NCBI GenBank assembly: GCA_963555705.1
Contig: OY743174.1
Span: 59,480,234-59,544,233 of the forward strand
Reading direction: 5' to 3'
Length of the DNA stretch: 64,000 nt
From: Ligustrum vulgare
Lineage: Eukaryota; Streptophyta; Magnoliopsida; Lamiales; Oleaceae
The position numbers and the translations under genes were made by a program. Numbering within the stretch: the first letter of the stretch is position 1; the number at the start of each line of letters is the position of its first letter. A model generated the notes under the pieces. The model was not told the DNA's origin and ran no database searches. It saw nothing but the letters and a program-made list of their open reading frames with translations. Of the stretch, positions 21,718 to 30,389 are shown piece after piece.

Positions 21718-22176
21718 ATGAATAATCAAATAAGTTTTCCATTAGCAATTTATATACAAGTTACAATTGTTGAAACAAATATAACAACATGTGCATTAAT
21801 TGACACGGGAAGTGATATAACAATATTCAAAAGTTTCTTAATAAAATCATGGAATACTAATGGAAAGATAAAAATTACAGGAGTAACAGGAGAAAGTACC
21901 CATATAATTAATAGTGCTGATAAAATTGATATAATACTTGGGAGTAAACAAATAGTTGTAAATAAAATATATAATTATAACAACTTAGAATGTGATATAT
22001 TACTAGGAAATGACTTTATACAACAATTTCAATATTATAAACAAAATAATTACATGATAATGTTGCAAACACCTTGTGCACATTTACTAAAAATACCAAG
22101 AGAATTTAGACCTTACAGAGTTCAGCCAACACAGCGTGGTGATAAATGGGAGAAAAAAACCAATTACACAAAATGA
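21718..22176 (+). CDS. Aspartic protease, N-terminal part of viral Pol, unit B
   Basis: 152 codons starting directly after the previous stop (TAAATG). LIDTGSDITIF (Asp about residue 29) is the retropepsin active-site loop, and CDILLGNDFIQQF near residues 98-110 is the second conserved strand pair. The frame ends early because of a run of seven A at 22153-22159, which shifts it relative to the RT frame. In the virus these were presumably one ORF. It would release capsid and RT from precursors. Confidence 0.82.
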   Translation: MNNQISFPLAIYIQVTIVETNITTCALIDTGSDITIFKSFLIKSWNTNGKIKITGVTGESTHIINSADKIDIILGSKQIVVNKIYNYNNLECDILLGNDFIQQFQYYKQNNYMIMLQTPCAHLLKIPREFRPYRVQPTQRGDKWEKKTNYTK

Positions 22177-23554
22177 AATAAAAAATAAAAAAATAATGTA
22201 TAAAAAAATCTTAAAAACAAACATACAAACAAACATGGAAAAAATCATTGATCAACTAGAAAAATTTTGTGGAGAAAATCCATTATTATTTTGGAAACCA
22301 CATCATCCAAAAACTAAAATAGAATTAACAGAAAATGTTATTATAAGAGTTAGACCAATGATGTATACCATACAGGATACACGAGAATTTAAAACTCAGA
22401 TAAAAGAATTACTTAACCAAAAATTAATCAGACCTAGTAATGGACCCCATAGTAGTTCAGCTTTTATGGTTATGAAACATTCTGAGCAAAAAAGAGGAAA
22501 AACTAGAATAGTGATAAATTATAAAGAGTTAAACAAATATACTAAATTTGATGGATACTTTTTACCAAATAAAGAGGTACTAATAAATCTTGCAAAAGGA
22601 AAACAATATTATTCTAAATTTGATTGCAAATCAGGATTTTGGCAAGTAAAAATAGAAGAAGATAGTATTCAATACACAGCATTTAGTACACCACAAGGTA
22701 AGTATGAATGGATGGTTATGTCATTTGGTTTAAAAAATGCACCACAAATATATCAAAGAAGAATGGATAACATATTTAGAAAATTCAATGAATTCTTAAT
22801 TGTCTATGTCGATGATATATTAATATGTTCTAATAATAGAGAAGAACATAGAAACCATTTAATTAAATTTATAAATGAATGCAAAAAAGAAGAAATTGTT
22901 CTTTCAAAAAATAAAGCTATAATAGAAAAACAAGAAATTGATTTTCCAAACAAATTAGAATCAAAAGAACAAATACAAAATTTTTTAGGATGTTTAAATT
23001 ATGCAGAAGGATTTATTGAAAATCTATCAAAAAAGAGACATAAAATTCAAATCTTACTCAGAAAAACAAATACCAAAGGATGGAGTGATGAACATACAGA
23101 AATTGTCAAATCACTAAAAGAAGAATGTAAAAATTTACCAAAATTAAGATTACCAGATGAAAAAGATAATCTGATAGTTAATATTGATGCCTCGGATAAG
23201 TATTGGGCAGCAATATTAAAAACAGATCTTAATGAAATTTGTAGATACTCAAGTGGAACGTTTAATCAAGCAGAAATAAATTATACTACTCATGAGAAAG
23301 AACTGTTAGCAATTATCAGAGAAATAAAGAATTTTTCATTGTTTTTATTATCTAAGAAATTCGTTGTTGAAACTGATAATTCTCAAGTTGCAGGTTTATT
23401 AAAAAATAAATTACCACCAGAACCTCAATATAGAAGGCTCCATAGATGGCAAGCCTATTTGGAATTTTATAATTTTGATATAGTTCATATTAAATGTGTT
23501 AATGATTATCTTGCGGACTTTTTAAGCAGGAATATTGAATTTGCAGATGGATAA
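22136..23554 (+). pseudogene. Reverse transcriptase-RNase H, unit B
   Basis: Open for 472 codons in the +1-shifted frame; the coding start is not its own ATG but the preceding protease frame. RT: KKMYKK-type basic start, then LIRPSNGPHSS, KFDCKSGFWQV, MSFGLKNAPQIYQRRMD and YVDDILIC (about codon 224). RNase H: NIDASDKYWAAIL, HEKELLAI, VETDNSQV, and end NDYLADFLSR. Near codon 270 it lacks about 75 bases that unit A keeps (the FLG...I...LQ..HI segment after IDF), an in-frame deletion that leaves the ORF open. No integrase follows, as expected for a pararetrovirus. The end overlaps the next ORF by 8 bases. Confidence 0.88.
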
Positions 23555-24581
23555 TATCAAAAGATCCCTGATAAACGCCACAAAGCGAATGAACTTCCTC
23601 ATGGAGGAAGCTAAAGATATAAAGCTTGAAATTGAACAACTTGCAGAAACTCTCAAAGGAAGTTTCAAGCAATTGATGGAAATCTCAACATTTCATCACA
23701 ATTATACTAAAGAATTGAGCGATAACATAATTGAGATTGAATCTCAGTTTGAATCATTGATTACCAAACAGGCTGATACCAAACAGGTTATATCAAAAAT
23801 ACAAACAGGTACATCTTCTGGAAGCAGTGGTGGACCAACAATTAAAAGAGATGAACCAAGTCTCAAAAAAGTTGTTATAAATGAAGCCAGTCCTCGAAAA
23901 ATCACAATCAATGCCAAAGATGAACATACAAGGGTAGTCAGGATTCGTGCTGAAGAGGAAGATGATTCCCCTTTTTTACCAAAAGAAAACGAATATAAAA
24001 CTACTGTTGAAGTTATATATGAATTTCAAGAATGTGATTGCTATTACATTTCGTCTAGAGACCATGTATACCCACGATTGATCGTTACCCAGGGAGGAGA
24101 TCCCGTCATGACAAAAATGGCAGCTGATTATGGATTCTTGGATCTTATCTATCCAGGAAAAGATCTAAAAGAAATCGAAAAATTTGATGATTTACTAAAA
24201 GGAGAAATTTCAAAGTTTGCTCAAGGAAGATCCATATATTTAAAACTTTATTCAATCAGTCCTGAAATTGATGGAATGATATATTATCCTGCTGAGCATA
24301 TTATCACGATTGGGTATGTTGCTCGAGATTTTCAAATTGAAGTTGGAAAAAATACCAAGCCAGTATCAAACATTACAAGATCATGGTTTAGATCCCGAAA
24401 GGTGTTGGGAATTAAAGTTCTCTACAACATTGCCAAAAATCTGTATGAGAAAAAATTCAAATGCATATGCCAGTACAATGGATGGACCTTACTCACTAAT
24501 GGAGGAAAAGAAAAGTCAACAATCTTGCAAGACTACATCAAATCCATGGAAGTTTTGCCACTTTGCAAGAAGCGTGCATAG
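23547..24581 (+). CDS. Large 3' ORF in transactivator position, unit B
   Basis: 344 codons, intact from ATG 23547, which overlaps the RT stop (ATGGATAA). N-terminal third is helical (EEAKDIKLEIEQLAETL); a Ser/Gly/Thr linker follows. The C-terminal 200 residues look folded, with CDCYYISSRDHVYP, GGDPVMTKMAADYGF, FAQGRSIYLKLYS and CICQYNGWTLLTN. In caulimo-, cavemo- and solendoviruses this place is held by the translational transactivator/viroplasmin. I do not see the short motif I would need to assign that family, so function is by position only. Confidence 0.62.
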   Translation: MDNIKRSLINATKRMNFLMEEAKDIKLEIEQLAETLKGSFKQLMEISTFHHNYTKELSDNIIEIESQFESLITKQADTKQVISKIQTGTSSGSSGGPTIKRDEPSLKKVVINEASPRKITINAKDEHTRVVRIRAEEEDDSPFLPKENEYKTTVEVIYEFQECDCYYISSRDHVYPRLIVTQGGDPVMTKMAADYGFLDLIYPGKDLKEIEKFDDLLKGEISKFAQGRSIYLKLYSISPEIDGMIYYPAEHIITIGYVARDFQIEVGKNTKPVSNITRSWFRSRKVLGIKVLYNIAKNLYEKKFKCICQYNGWTLLTNGGKEKSTILQDYIKSMEVLPLCKKRA

Positions 24582-24773
24582 CTAGGAACTGCCCCACATG
24601 CCAAAAGAATTGATGGACAGGTGGAAGCCACTTAATGGATCTGCTTCACATTCCAACAGAATTGATGGACAAGTGGAAGCCGTTCAATAAACCTACTTTA
24701 ATTCAACAATGCAGAACAAGGTAGGGGCCATGTCAAGACCAAAAAATAGAAGGATAAGTGTCACTATAATGTA
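24582..24773 (+). other. Intergenic region, unit B
   Basis: Contains two imperfect copies of GAATTGATGGACAGGTGGAAGCC (about 24607 and 24660), a local duplication not seen twice in unit A. No ORF. Confidence 0.5.
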
Positions 24774-25016
24774 AGGGTCATGTGATGTAATAAATAATAG
24801 AGGGACAGGTGTGTCCTTAAAAGCTGTGAAATTGTTAGGACGATGATGTAAGCAATGATGTAATTGTGTCCAATGTAGTATTATAAATAGAGGCCTCCGG
24901 GCTAGTTGAAAGGCAGAACTCTCTTGAGCACTCAGTTTGTGAGAAAGCCAAAAAATCTTCTGTCTTTCAAAAAATTCTCATAGCAATCATTTGTCAATTT
25001 TCATATTATCAATAAA
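24774..25016 (+). promoter_or_regulatory. Viral genomic promoter and poly(A) signal, unit B
   Basis: Paired motifs TGATGTAAG (24844-24852) and TGATGTAA (24856-24863) have the spacing of as-1, with TG where as-1 has CG. TATAAATA is at 24882-24889 and AATAAA at 25011-25016. Surrounding bases (CCAATGTAGTATTATAAATAG, AGGCCTCC) are conserved with unit A. It would drive terminally redundant genomic RNA. Confidence 0.78.
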
Positions 25017-25342
25017 ATCCCAATTTACTTATCATATTATGATGAGTTTCTAAATTCTTGTCTTCTAAATCCTATTTCGAAAAAGAAGATATATTATTAA
25101 GAAAACTTCCTACACTCTGTCCTAAAATATTTTCCATCTAAAGAGTTATACAGTGAAGACATCCAGGTTTAGCTAATAACCCGTGAAGGCAGGAAGCCAT
25201 TGGAGGGTGTGGAGCAGAAACCTATAAGCCTGAAGGTCACTAACAATAGAAGGAAAATACAAAGGTGCTGAGAACAGGAAAAGATGTTAGTATTCTTAAC
25301 ATATCTATTTTTACGGAATTAGGAGGAAGAAGAGCTTTTAAT

Positions 25343-25696
25343 ATGACAGAATCCAGAATTGTTAAATTTAATTATCAAAACAGTCCTCATAATGATGAAT
25401 ATCATAGCATAATTGAACATTTATTCATGCACAAACAATTTACTAGACCAAATAATGAAATAAAAAAGTTATATCATGTCTATATGCCATGTTTGTTAGC
25501 TATCTTTCCAACATTAAAAAGAATATTCGGATTAGAAATTACAAAATCAATTATTTATTTTTGGCTTGATAGTGATAACACTGAAATAAATAATGAATTA
25601 TATTTAGGATATGTGTTTAGTAGTGATAATGATTATGATCCTGTAATAGATTATGACAGTGATGGAAGAGATGAGTCTTTCTTTACCAGTTTTTGA
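25343..25696 (+). CDS. Viral small ORF a, unit B
   Basis: 117 codons from ATG 25343; the frame is open further upstream only with non-ATG starts. Begins MTESRIVKFNYQN, has HSIIEHLFMHKQF, then an acidic C-terminus rich in Asp/Ser. Lies about 450 bases past the TATA box and upstream of the next expected primer site. No family recognised. Confidence 0.62.
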   Translation: MTESRIVKFNYQNSPHNDEYHSIIEHLFMHKQFTRPNNEIKKLYHVYMPCLLAIFPTLKRIFGLEITKSIIYFWLDSDNTEINNELYLGYVFSSDNDYDPVIDYDSDGRDESFFTSF

Positions 25697-25709
25697 AAAT
25701 CTTAATATC

Positions 25710-26089
25710 ATGATTGAAAATAATTATATCATGAAAAAAATCCAGAACTAAGAGAGGACCATATAAAGTTAAAAAGCATATCAAAAGTAAAAAAAATATT
25801 GAATATGAAAATGAAATTGATAAAATATGATACCAAGAGCAACTCTACGCATCACAAGAGATATTAAAAAGTTTTAAAGAAAATTTTGATAGAAAACTTT
25901 GCTAGAGGAACTGTAAGATCTATAATGATACATGATATTCAAGATATAATTGATAAATTATAAAAGAGAAAGAAAAGTATTTCAAAATATAATATACCAT
26001 TTGAACCAAGTATAGATATCATGGCTGACATAGATATTATCAATTCTCAAACATTGATAGAATTTGAAAAATTACTTGAAACTTTATAA
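25710..26089 (+). pseudogene. Viral small ORF b, unit B, frameshifted
   Basis: Homologue of 15766-16122. ATG 25710 or 25731; an extra A and stop near 25747, more breaks near 25828 and 25961. The end (IINSQTLIEFEKLLETL) is intact. Confidence 0.58.
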
Positions 26090-26111
26090 ATTATTTATCT
26101 CTGTGTTTATA

Positions 26112-26330
26112 ATGCCTGGATATACTATTGAAGGATTAAACAATTTGTTAGAAAAAATAATGGAAAAAATAGATAACATTATATCTCATTTAATAGATAT
26201 GGATGAATCATTCGAACAATATTATATACTTTCAGAAAATCGTGATCAATACATTATAGATTATTCTGACATATTAGAAATCAAAATGGAATTAGAAGAT
26301 AAAATTACGACAAGTACATTCCAAACTTAA
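26112..26330 (+). CDS. Viral small ORF c1, unit B
   Basis: 72 codons from ATG 26112, beginning MPGYTIEGLNNLLEKIMEK, acidic and helical throughout (coiled coil likely). Its TAA abuts the ATG of c2 (TAAATG), so translation could be coupled. Function unknown. Confidence 0.6.
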   Translation: MPGYTIEGLNNLLEKIMEKIDNIISHLIDMDESFEQYYILSENRDQYIIDYSDILEIKMELEDKITTSTFQT

Positions 26331-26552
26331 ATGCCAGGATATACAATCGAAGGACTTGATAACCTTTTAGAAAAATTGAAAGATAAAATGGAAGATATTA
26401 AACAACAAATGGAAAATGAAAACATATCTTCTGAAGAATATAATAAACTTTTAGAAAAATACGAACAATATATTGCAGATTATTGTATTGTACTAGATCA
26501 AAGAATGGATTTATACCAGAAAATTTTGTATAATAATCTACCTACCCAATAA
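26331..26552 (+). CDS. Viral small ORF c2, unit B, paralogue of c1
   Basis: 73 codons. The first ten residues MPGYTIEGLD differ from c1 by one, and the rest aligns (LLEKLKDKMEDI; YEQYIADY against RDQYIIDY). The pair is a tandem gene duplication present in both units. Confidence 0.62.
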   Translation: MPGYTIEGLDNLLEKLKDKMEDIKQQMENENISSEEYNKLLEKYEQYIADYCIVLDQRMDLYQKILYNNLPTQ

Positions 26553-26555
26553 TCT

Positions 26556-26966
26556 ATGAATACTTCACAAACATCAACATCTAATAACTGTGATCATAAA
26601 CTATATTTAAATAACAAGGAAATTTCATTTTTATTAACTATCGTTGAAAAATCTAAAAATATACACTCTGTTGGACAATATAAATTAAAAGAAATATACG
26701 AAGATATAGACTATGTTATCTTAAATAGAATATAATTTAATTCTGTTGAAATAGCAAAGAATATAAATACAGTTCATAAAATTATAGAAGAATACAAGGA
26801 TATAAAAGAAGAAGTTTCAGAAGGAATAACATTAGGATATATAACTAGAAAAGATCATCCTAAATCTTTTGAGAAATTATCACAATATAGAATATTTCCA
26901 GAAGAACTTAAGGGATTAAAAAATATGGATATAACAAGAAGTATTGAATTAAATGAACCAAATTAA
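26556..26966 (+). pseudogene. Viral small ORF d, unit B, one nonsense codon
   Basis: Frame from ATG 26556 (MNTSQTSTSNNCDHK) to TAA 26964-26966, 136 codons, with a single in-frame TAA at 26733-26735 where unit A has GAA. C-terminal part has GYITRKDHPKSFEKLSQYR. Last ORF of the unit. Function unknown. Confidence 0.58.
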
Positions 26967-27095
26967 ATTCAGGGACATAGCTTGCAAAGAAAATAACTAA
27001 CTTCATTAAGGGTAATATGGACAAATTACAAAAAATGGCCATTCTTAAAAATTACATTTTTTACATGGTTAAATCAATAAATCCCCTCCAAAATA

Positions 27096-27631
27096 TGAGA
27101 CTAGAAAATCAGAGATTTTCAGAGACGAGAAGAAAGAAAAAAAAAAACTAAATCTAAAAGTCAAGACAAAGAAGGGGAAGAAGTGAGCCAAACAGTAGAG
27201 TATTAGCCGTTTATATGTCACCCATATCACCCTAGCATCAACGACTCTCAATAGACCACGTGACATGATCCAAATGAAAGTGCAAAACCAATTAACAAGT
27301 TTCACTTTAGAAGATTCGACTTCATCCGGTTCGTTGGGGCAAAATGGGATCACACCCAAGTTGAAGTGAGACGGGTCAATACTGTTAGCATTCTTCACAC
27401 ATATGAATAATAATTGATGATGTGTTTTTGTAGTTTGGAGAAATGTGTGTGATTAAAAAGTGATTTTGAAAAAATGTATTGTTTATAAACTTATTTATAC
27501 TCAAATGGTTTGCAAATCTAAATGCCTCTCTTAAAATAGAATAATAAGAATAGGCTTCAAACTTAAGACGCCATTATGGAACATTTTGTAAAAAGTGGTT
27601 AGCGCATCTGTAAACCTCGTTAAGGCGAACA
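27096..27631. other. Host flank, no gene recognised
   Basis: AT-rich DNA right of the array. A minus-strand open frame at 27069-27398 has low-complexity Phe/Ser content and no family match I can see. Confidence 0.4.
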
Positions 27632-28143
27632 TTAGGTGGCGTTCTGTTTGTATTTTATTTTGTATTTTCATTTTCGAAAATATTTTGTGTTTTGTATTTT
27701 CATTTTTGTTTTCAAATTTGCTGAAAATGCGTTTGGTTTGTCATTTCTGAAAACTGTTTTTGAAAATGAAAAGCTGGAAAACATGTTCTGTTTGAAATTT
27801 TGCAGAACACTATTTAAACTATTTTTAATTAATTTGTTTGCAGAATACTACTAACTCCAACTCAAATTTCCTTTCACAATACACTAAAAATATGGTTACA
27901 TGCAACACACTAATGTGAGCATTAAGAGTCTATATTAACACAACTTGGTCAGGCTCGGGACTTGAGAAAGCTCTACTTCTATTAAAATCCAGAAAATGCA
28001 AGTTCTTTCAAAACCACCAGAGTCTATTTATCATTGTATTTTTTGAAATATAACAAGAATTCTCATTTAATTTTTTTTTTGTAATGTTGATATTGAATTC
28101 AATAAAACTTTATTTAAACTAAGTTCCAAGTTAGGATAATTCT

Positions 28144-28177
<34 letters not shown>

Positions 28178-28440
28178 CTTTATCTAGGCTTAGTTCCAAG
28201 TTAGGATAATTCTAAAAAAAATAAAAACTTTATATTAAGCTTAGTTCTAAGTTAAGATAATTCTATAAAAAAATAAAAATAAAAAAAAAATTCTCAAAAC
28301 GCGTTTTCCGTTTTGTGTACAAATTTTTTTTTATTTTTCAAAATACGTTTTCGAAAATGGTAAAGAGAACGCGTTTTTAACATTTTCGAAAATAAAAACA
28401 GAAAACGACCTCAAAACAGCAAAGAGAACAGGGGCTTAGC
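27632..28440. mobile_element. Candidate non-autonomous foldback element
   Basis: Left end (GTTCTGTTTG, then TTTTCATTTTCGAAAAT) recurs inverted at the right end (ATTTTCGAAAATAAAAACAG, then AAAGAGAAC). The inside holds a 32-base A run (28145-28176) and three copies of CTTAGTTCCAAGTTAGGATAATTCT. No coding capacity. Element ends are approximate. Confidence 0.5.
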
Positions 28441-29017
28441 TTCTTCCTTATCCAAAGTCAAAGTAGAACAAGCCTATTTTCCATGTAGAAATCTGAAGTC
28501 TCATGCAAACAAAGGAAAAGCCACTGAAACACGAAAAATGACTTCACGAGTTCACGTAGTTTTGTCTTAAATAAAGGAACAAAAAAACTCTTATCACATG
28601 AGAAAATATTGAATTGTGTCTTTTACTTTGAATATTCATTTATTGATTTATTTATTTTTTTGATCGAAAAATATTCAGTTAACGTGACGATGAGGTGGAG
28701 ATGACAAAAATAATGTAACATCATTTATTGTAGAATGATGTCTACTTTGTGTTCATTTGTAGACGATGTGCTAGACACATTTTACGATAAATTCTACAAC
28801 TTTGTGTCTATCTCTCTCTATTTTTTCCTCTTTTTCCACCACCTACTCCCCCCCCCCCCCCATCTTTTCTCCCTATTTCCATATCGTCTTTTGAATGGTG
28901 TCTAGTATTGAAGAAACTATGATACGACTCCAATGCTGAATTAATAAGTTAGCTCCTGTTTGACAATCAAAATAAACTGGTTTATAAACTACACAATTTC
29001 TCAAACTATTTTTCAAC
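28441..29017. other. Intergenic DNA
   Basis: AT-rich, with a C14 run near 28848. The last five bases (TCAAC) are the left target site of the copia element. Confidence 0.4.
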
Positions 29018-29221
29018 TATTAAGATTAGTTATAAATCTGTTAATTAAGTCTTTTAGTTAGTTAAATAATGTTTTAGTTGTTAATCAGTTTTATTAGTTA
29101 CAAGTTAGTTTGTATAGTTCATGCAGTTAACCATCTTTGTATTTAAACAGATAGTATCCATTCATTTCAATACGATAGATTGAATATTTTTTCATATCTT
29201 TTTTGTGTCAATTACTCAATA
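29018..29221 (+). repeat. 5' LTR of copia element
   Basis: Begins TATTAAGATTAG (TG mutated to TA) and ends ACTCAATA; pairs with 36121-36334. The tract TTGTATTTAAACAGATAG may be the TATA region. Confidence 0.88.
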
Positions 29222-29234
29222 TGATATCAGAGCC
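29222..29234 (+). promoter_or_regulatory. Primer-binding site of copia element
   Basis: TGATATCAGAGCC, one base off the tRNA-Met complement, directly after the LTR. Confidence 0.85.
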
Positions 29235-29301
29235 ACACTCTTTTGATTGATTCATTCATTCACTAATTGATTGATTGATCGCTCCATTTCATTAATTAAT
29301 C

Positions 29302-29903
29302 ATGGAAAATGTCAGTGATTCAACAAATAATTCAGATCCTAATCTACCTCGAAATGATACTCATTCAACATCTGGAAACAGATCTGCTGCCATTGATGAT
29401 CCATCTAATCCATACTTTCTCCATTTCTGATAATCCTGGAAATATTTTGGTGTCGCAGGCTCTCTCAGGAGAAAACTATGCCTCCTGGAGTAGATCAATA
29501 AAGATCCATTATCAGTAAAGAACAAGCTAGGATTTATAGATGGATCGATGAAGAAACTTGAAGATTCCAATCGTGAACTCGTGAATGTATGGACTCGCAA
29601 CAACAATATGGTCATATCTTGGATTCTGAATTCAGTTTCGAAAGAAATATCAGCAAGTATAATATTTGCTGGATCTGCATATGAAATCTGGACTGATTTG
29701 AAGGATAGATTTCAACAGATAAATGGTCCTCACATATTTCACTTACGTAGAGCATTGATGAACTTATCCTAAGGACAGAACTCTATCATTACATACTTCA
29801 CAAAGCTGAAGACTATCTGGAAAGAATTAAGCAACTTTAGAACCAGTTGCACATGTGGAAATTGTAGTTGTGGAGGTGTCAATGAGTTAAACTCTCACTA
29901 TCA
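29302..29903 (+). pseudogene. Copia gag, 5' part
   Basis: ATG 29302 (MENVSDSTNNSDPNLPRND) reads to a frameshift near 29425. Then come ALSGENYASWSRSI and, from 29530, a copia-type gag domain (KLGFIDGSMKK, WILNSVSKEIS, WTDLKDRFQQ). TAA near 29770 interrupts it. CTCGNCSCGG near 29850 precedes the solo-LTR insertion. Confidence 0.85.
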
Positions 29904-29908
29904 TATGT
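29904..29908. repeat. Target duplication TATGT of solo LTR, left
   Basis: TATGT is repeated at 32281-32285 directly after the solo LTR. Confidence 0.9.
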
Positions 29909-30356
29909 TGTAGCGATCGAGAATTTTTACGCAATTTAATAATTATTTCAAAGTTTCGAAAATCGTGCCGTTGCGATCTCACCCATTTTTAAGCTAACGT
30001 CACGACGCGTTCATCTAGCCAAATCGAGAAATATCGAGTTGATTTAATTTTAAATTAAATTTCGAATTTCCAAAATTTTATTATTTTATTTATTTATTTA
30101 AATTATTCTTTTCAAAATCATTTTAAATTCCAAATTTCGTCAATCTCATTTTATCAGTTTCGTTCTTCCGACCTAGTTCAATTCGCGTACGATTTTTCCT
30201 CGAATTACGTGTAATGCTTGTCAAGGTTTTCACACCACCAACCCCCATCTATCACATCAATACTCCATCAACCACATCCAATCTCACACCCTACCTCTAC
30301 ATCACCAATCTCTCCAAATTCACACTTCACCAACTTCCCACTCTATTTTTTTCCAG

Positions 30357-30389
<33 letters not shown>

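Larger units (their letters stand above)
430..27095 (+). mobile_element. Endogenous pararetrovirus array, two tandem units
   Basis: Unit A (about 430-17165, less the inserted retrotransposon 4774-11615) and unit B (about 17166-27095) are colinear and in the same orientation. Each starts with a leader ending in a tRNA-Met primer-binding site (690 and 17409). Each then has the same order: three small ORFs, capsid, movement protein with retropepsin-like domain, protease-RT-RNase H, large 3' ORF, promoter, five small ORFs. Both units end in a similar tract of AATAAAT followed by C residues (about 17145 and 27075). There are no LTRs and no integrase. Zinc-finger capsid, 30K-type movement protein and RT place it in Caulimoviridae. 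Capsid-before-movement order recalls cavemovirus/solendovirus genomes, but genome length and extra ORFs differ. Stops, frameshifts and deletions show it is old. Confidence 0.88.

Noticed and set aside
24310..24585. Second frame inside the 3' ORF
   Set aside because: Not open in unit A and without its own features; a frame shadow.
25265..25342. N-terminal extension of viral small ORF a
   Set aside because: Uses a GTG start and is not conserved in unit A; ATG 25343 matches 15383.
430..27095. Array as an LTR retrotransposon pair, because of the tRNA-Met primer sites
   Set aside because: No LTRs or integrase are present, while capsid, 30K movement protein and pararetroviral promoter are.
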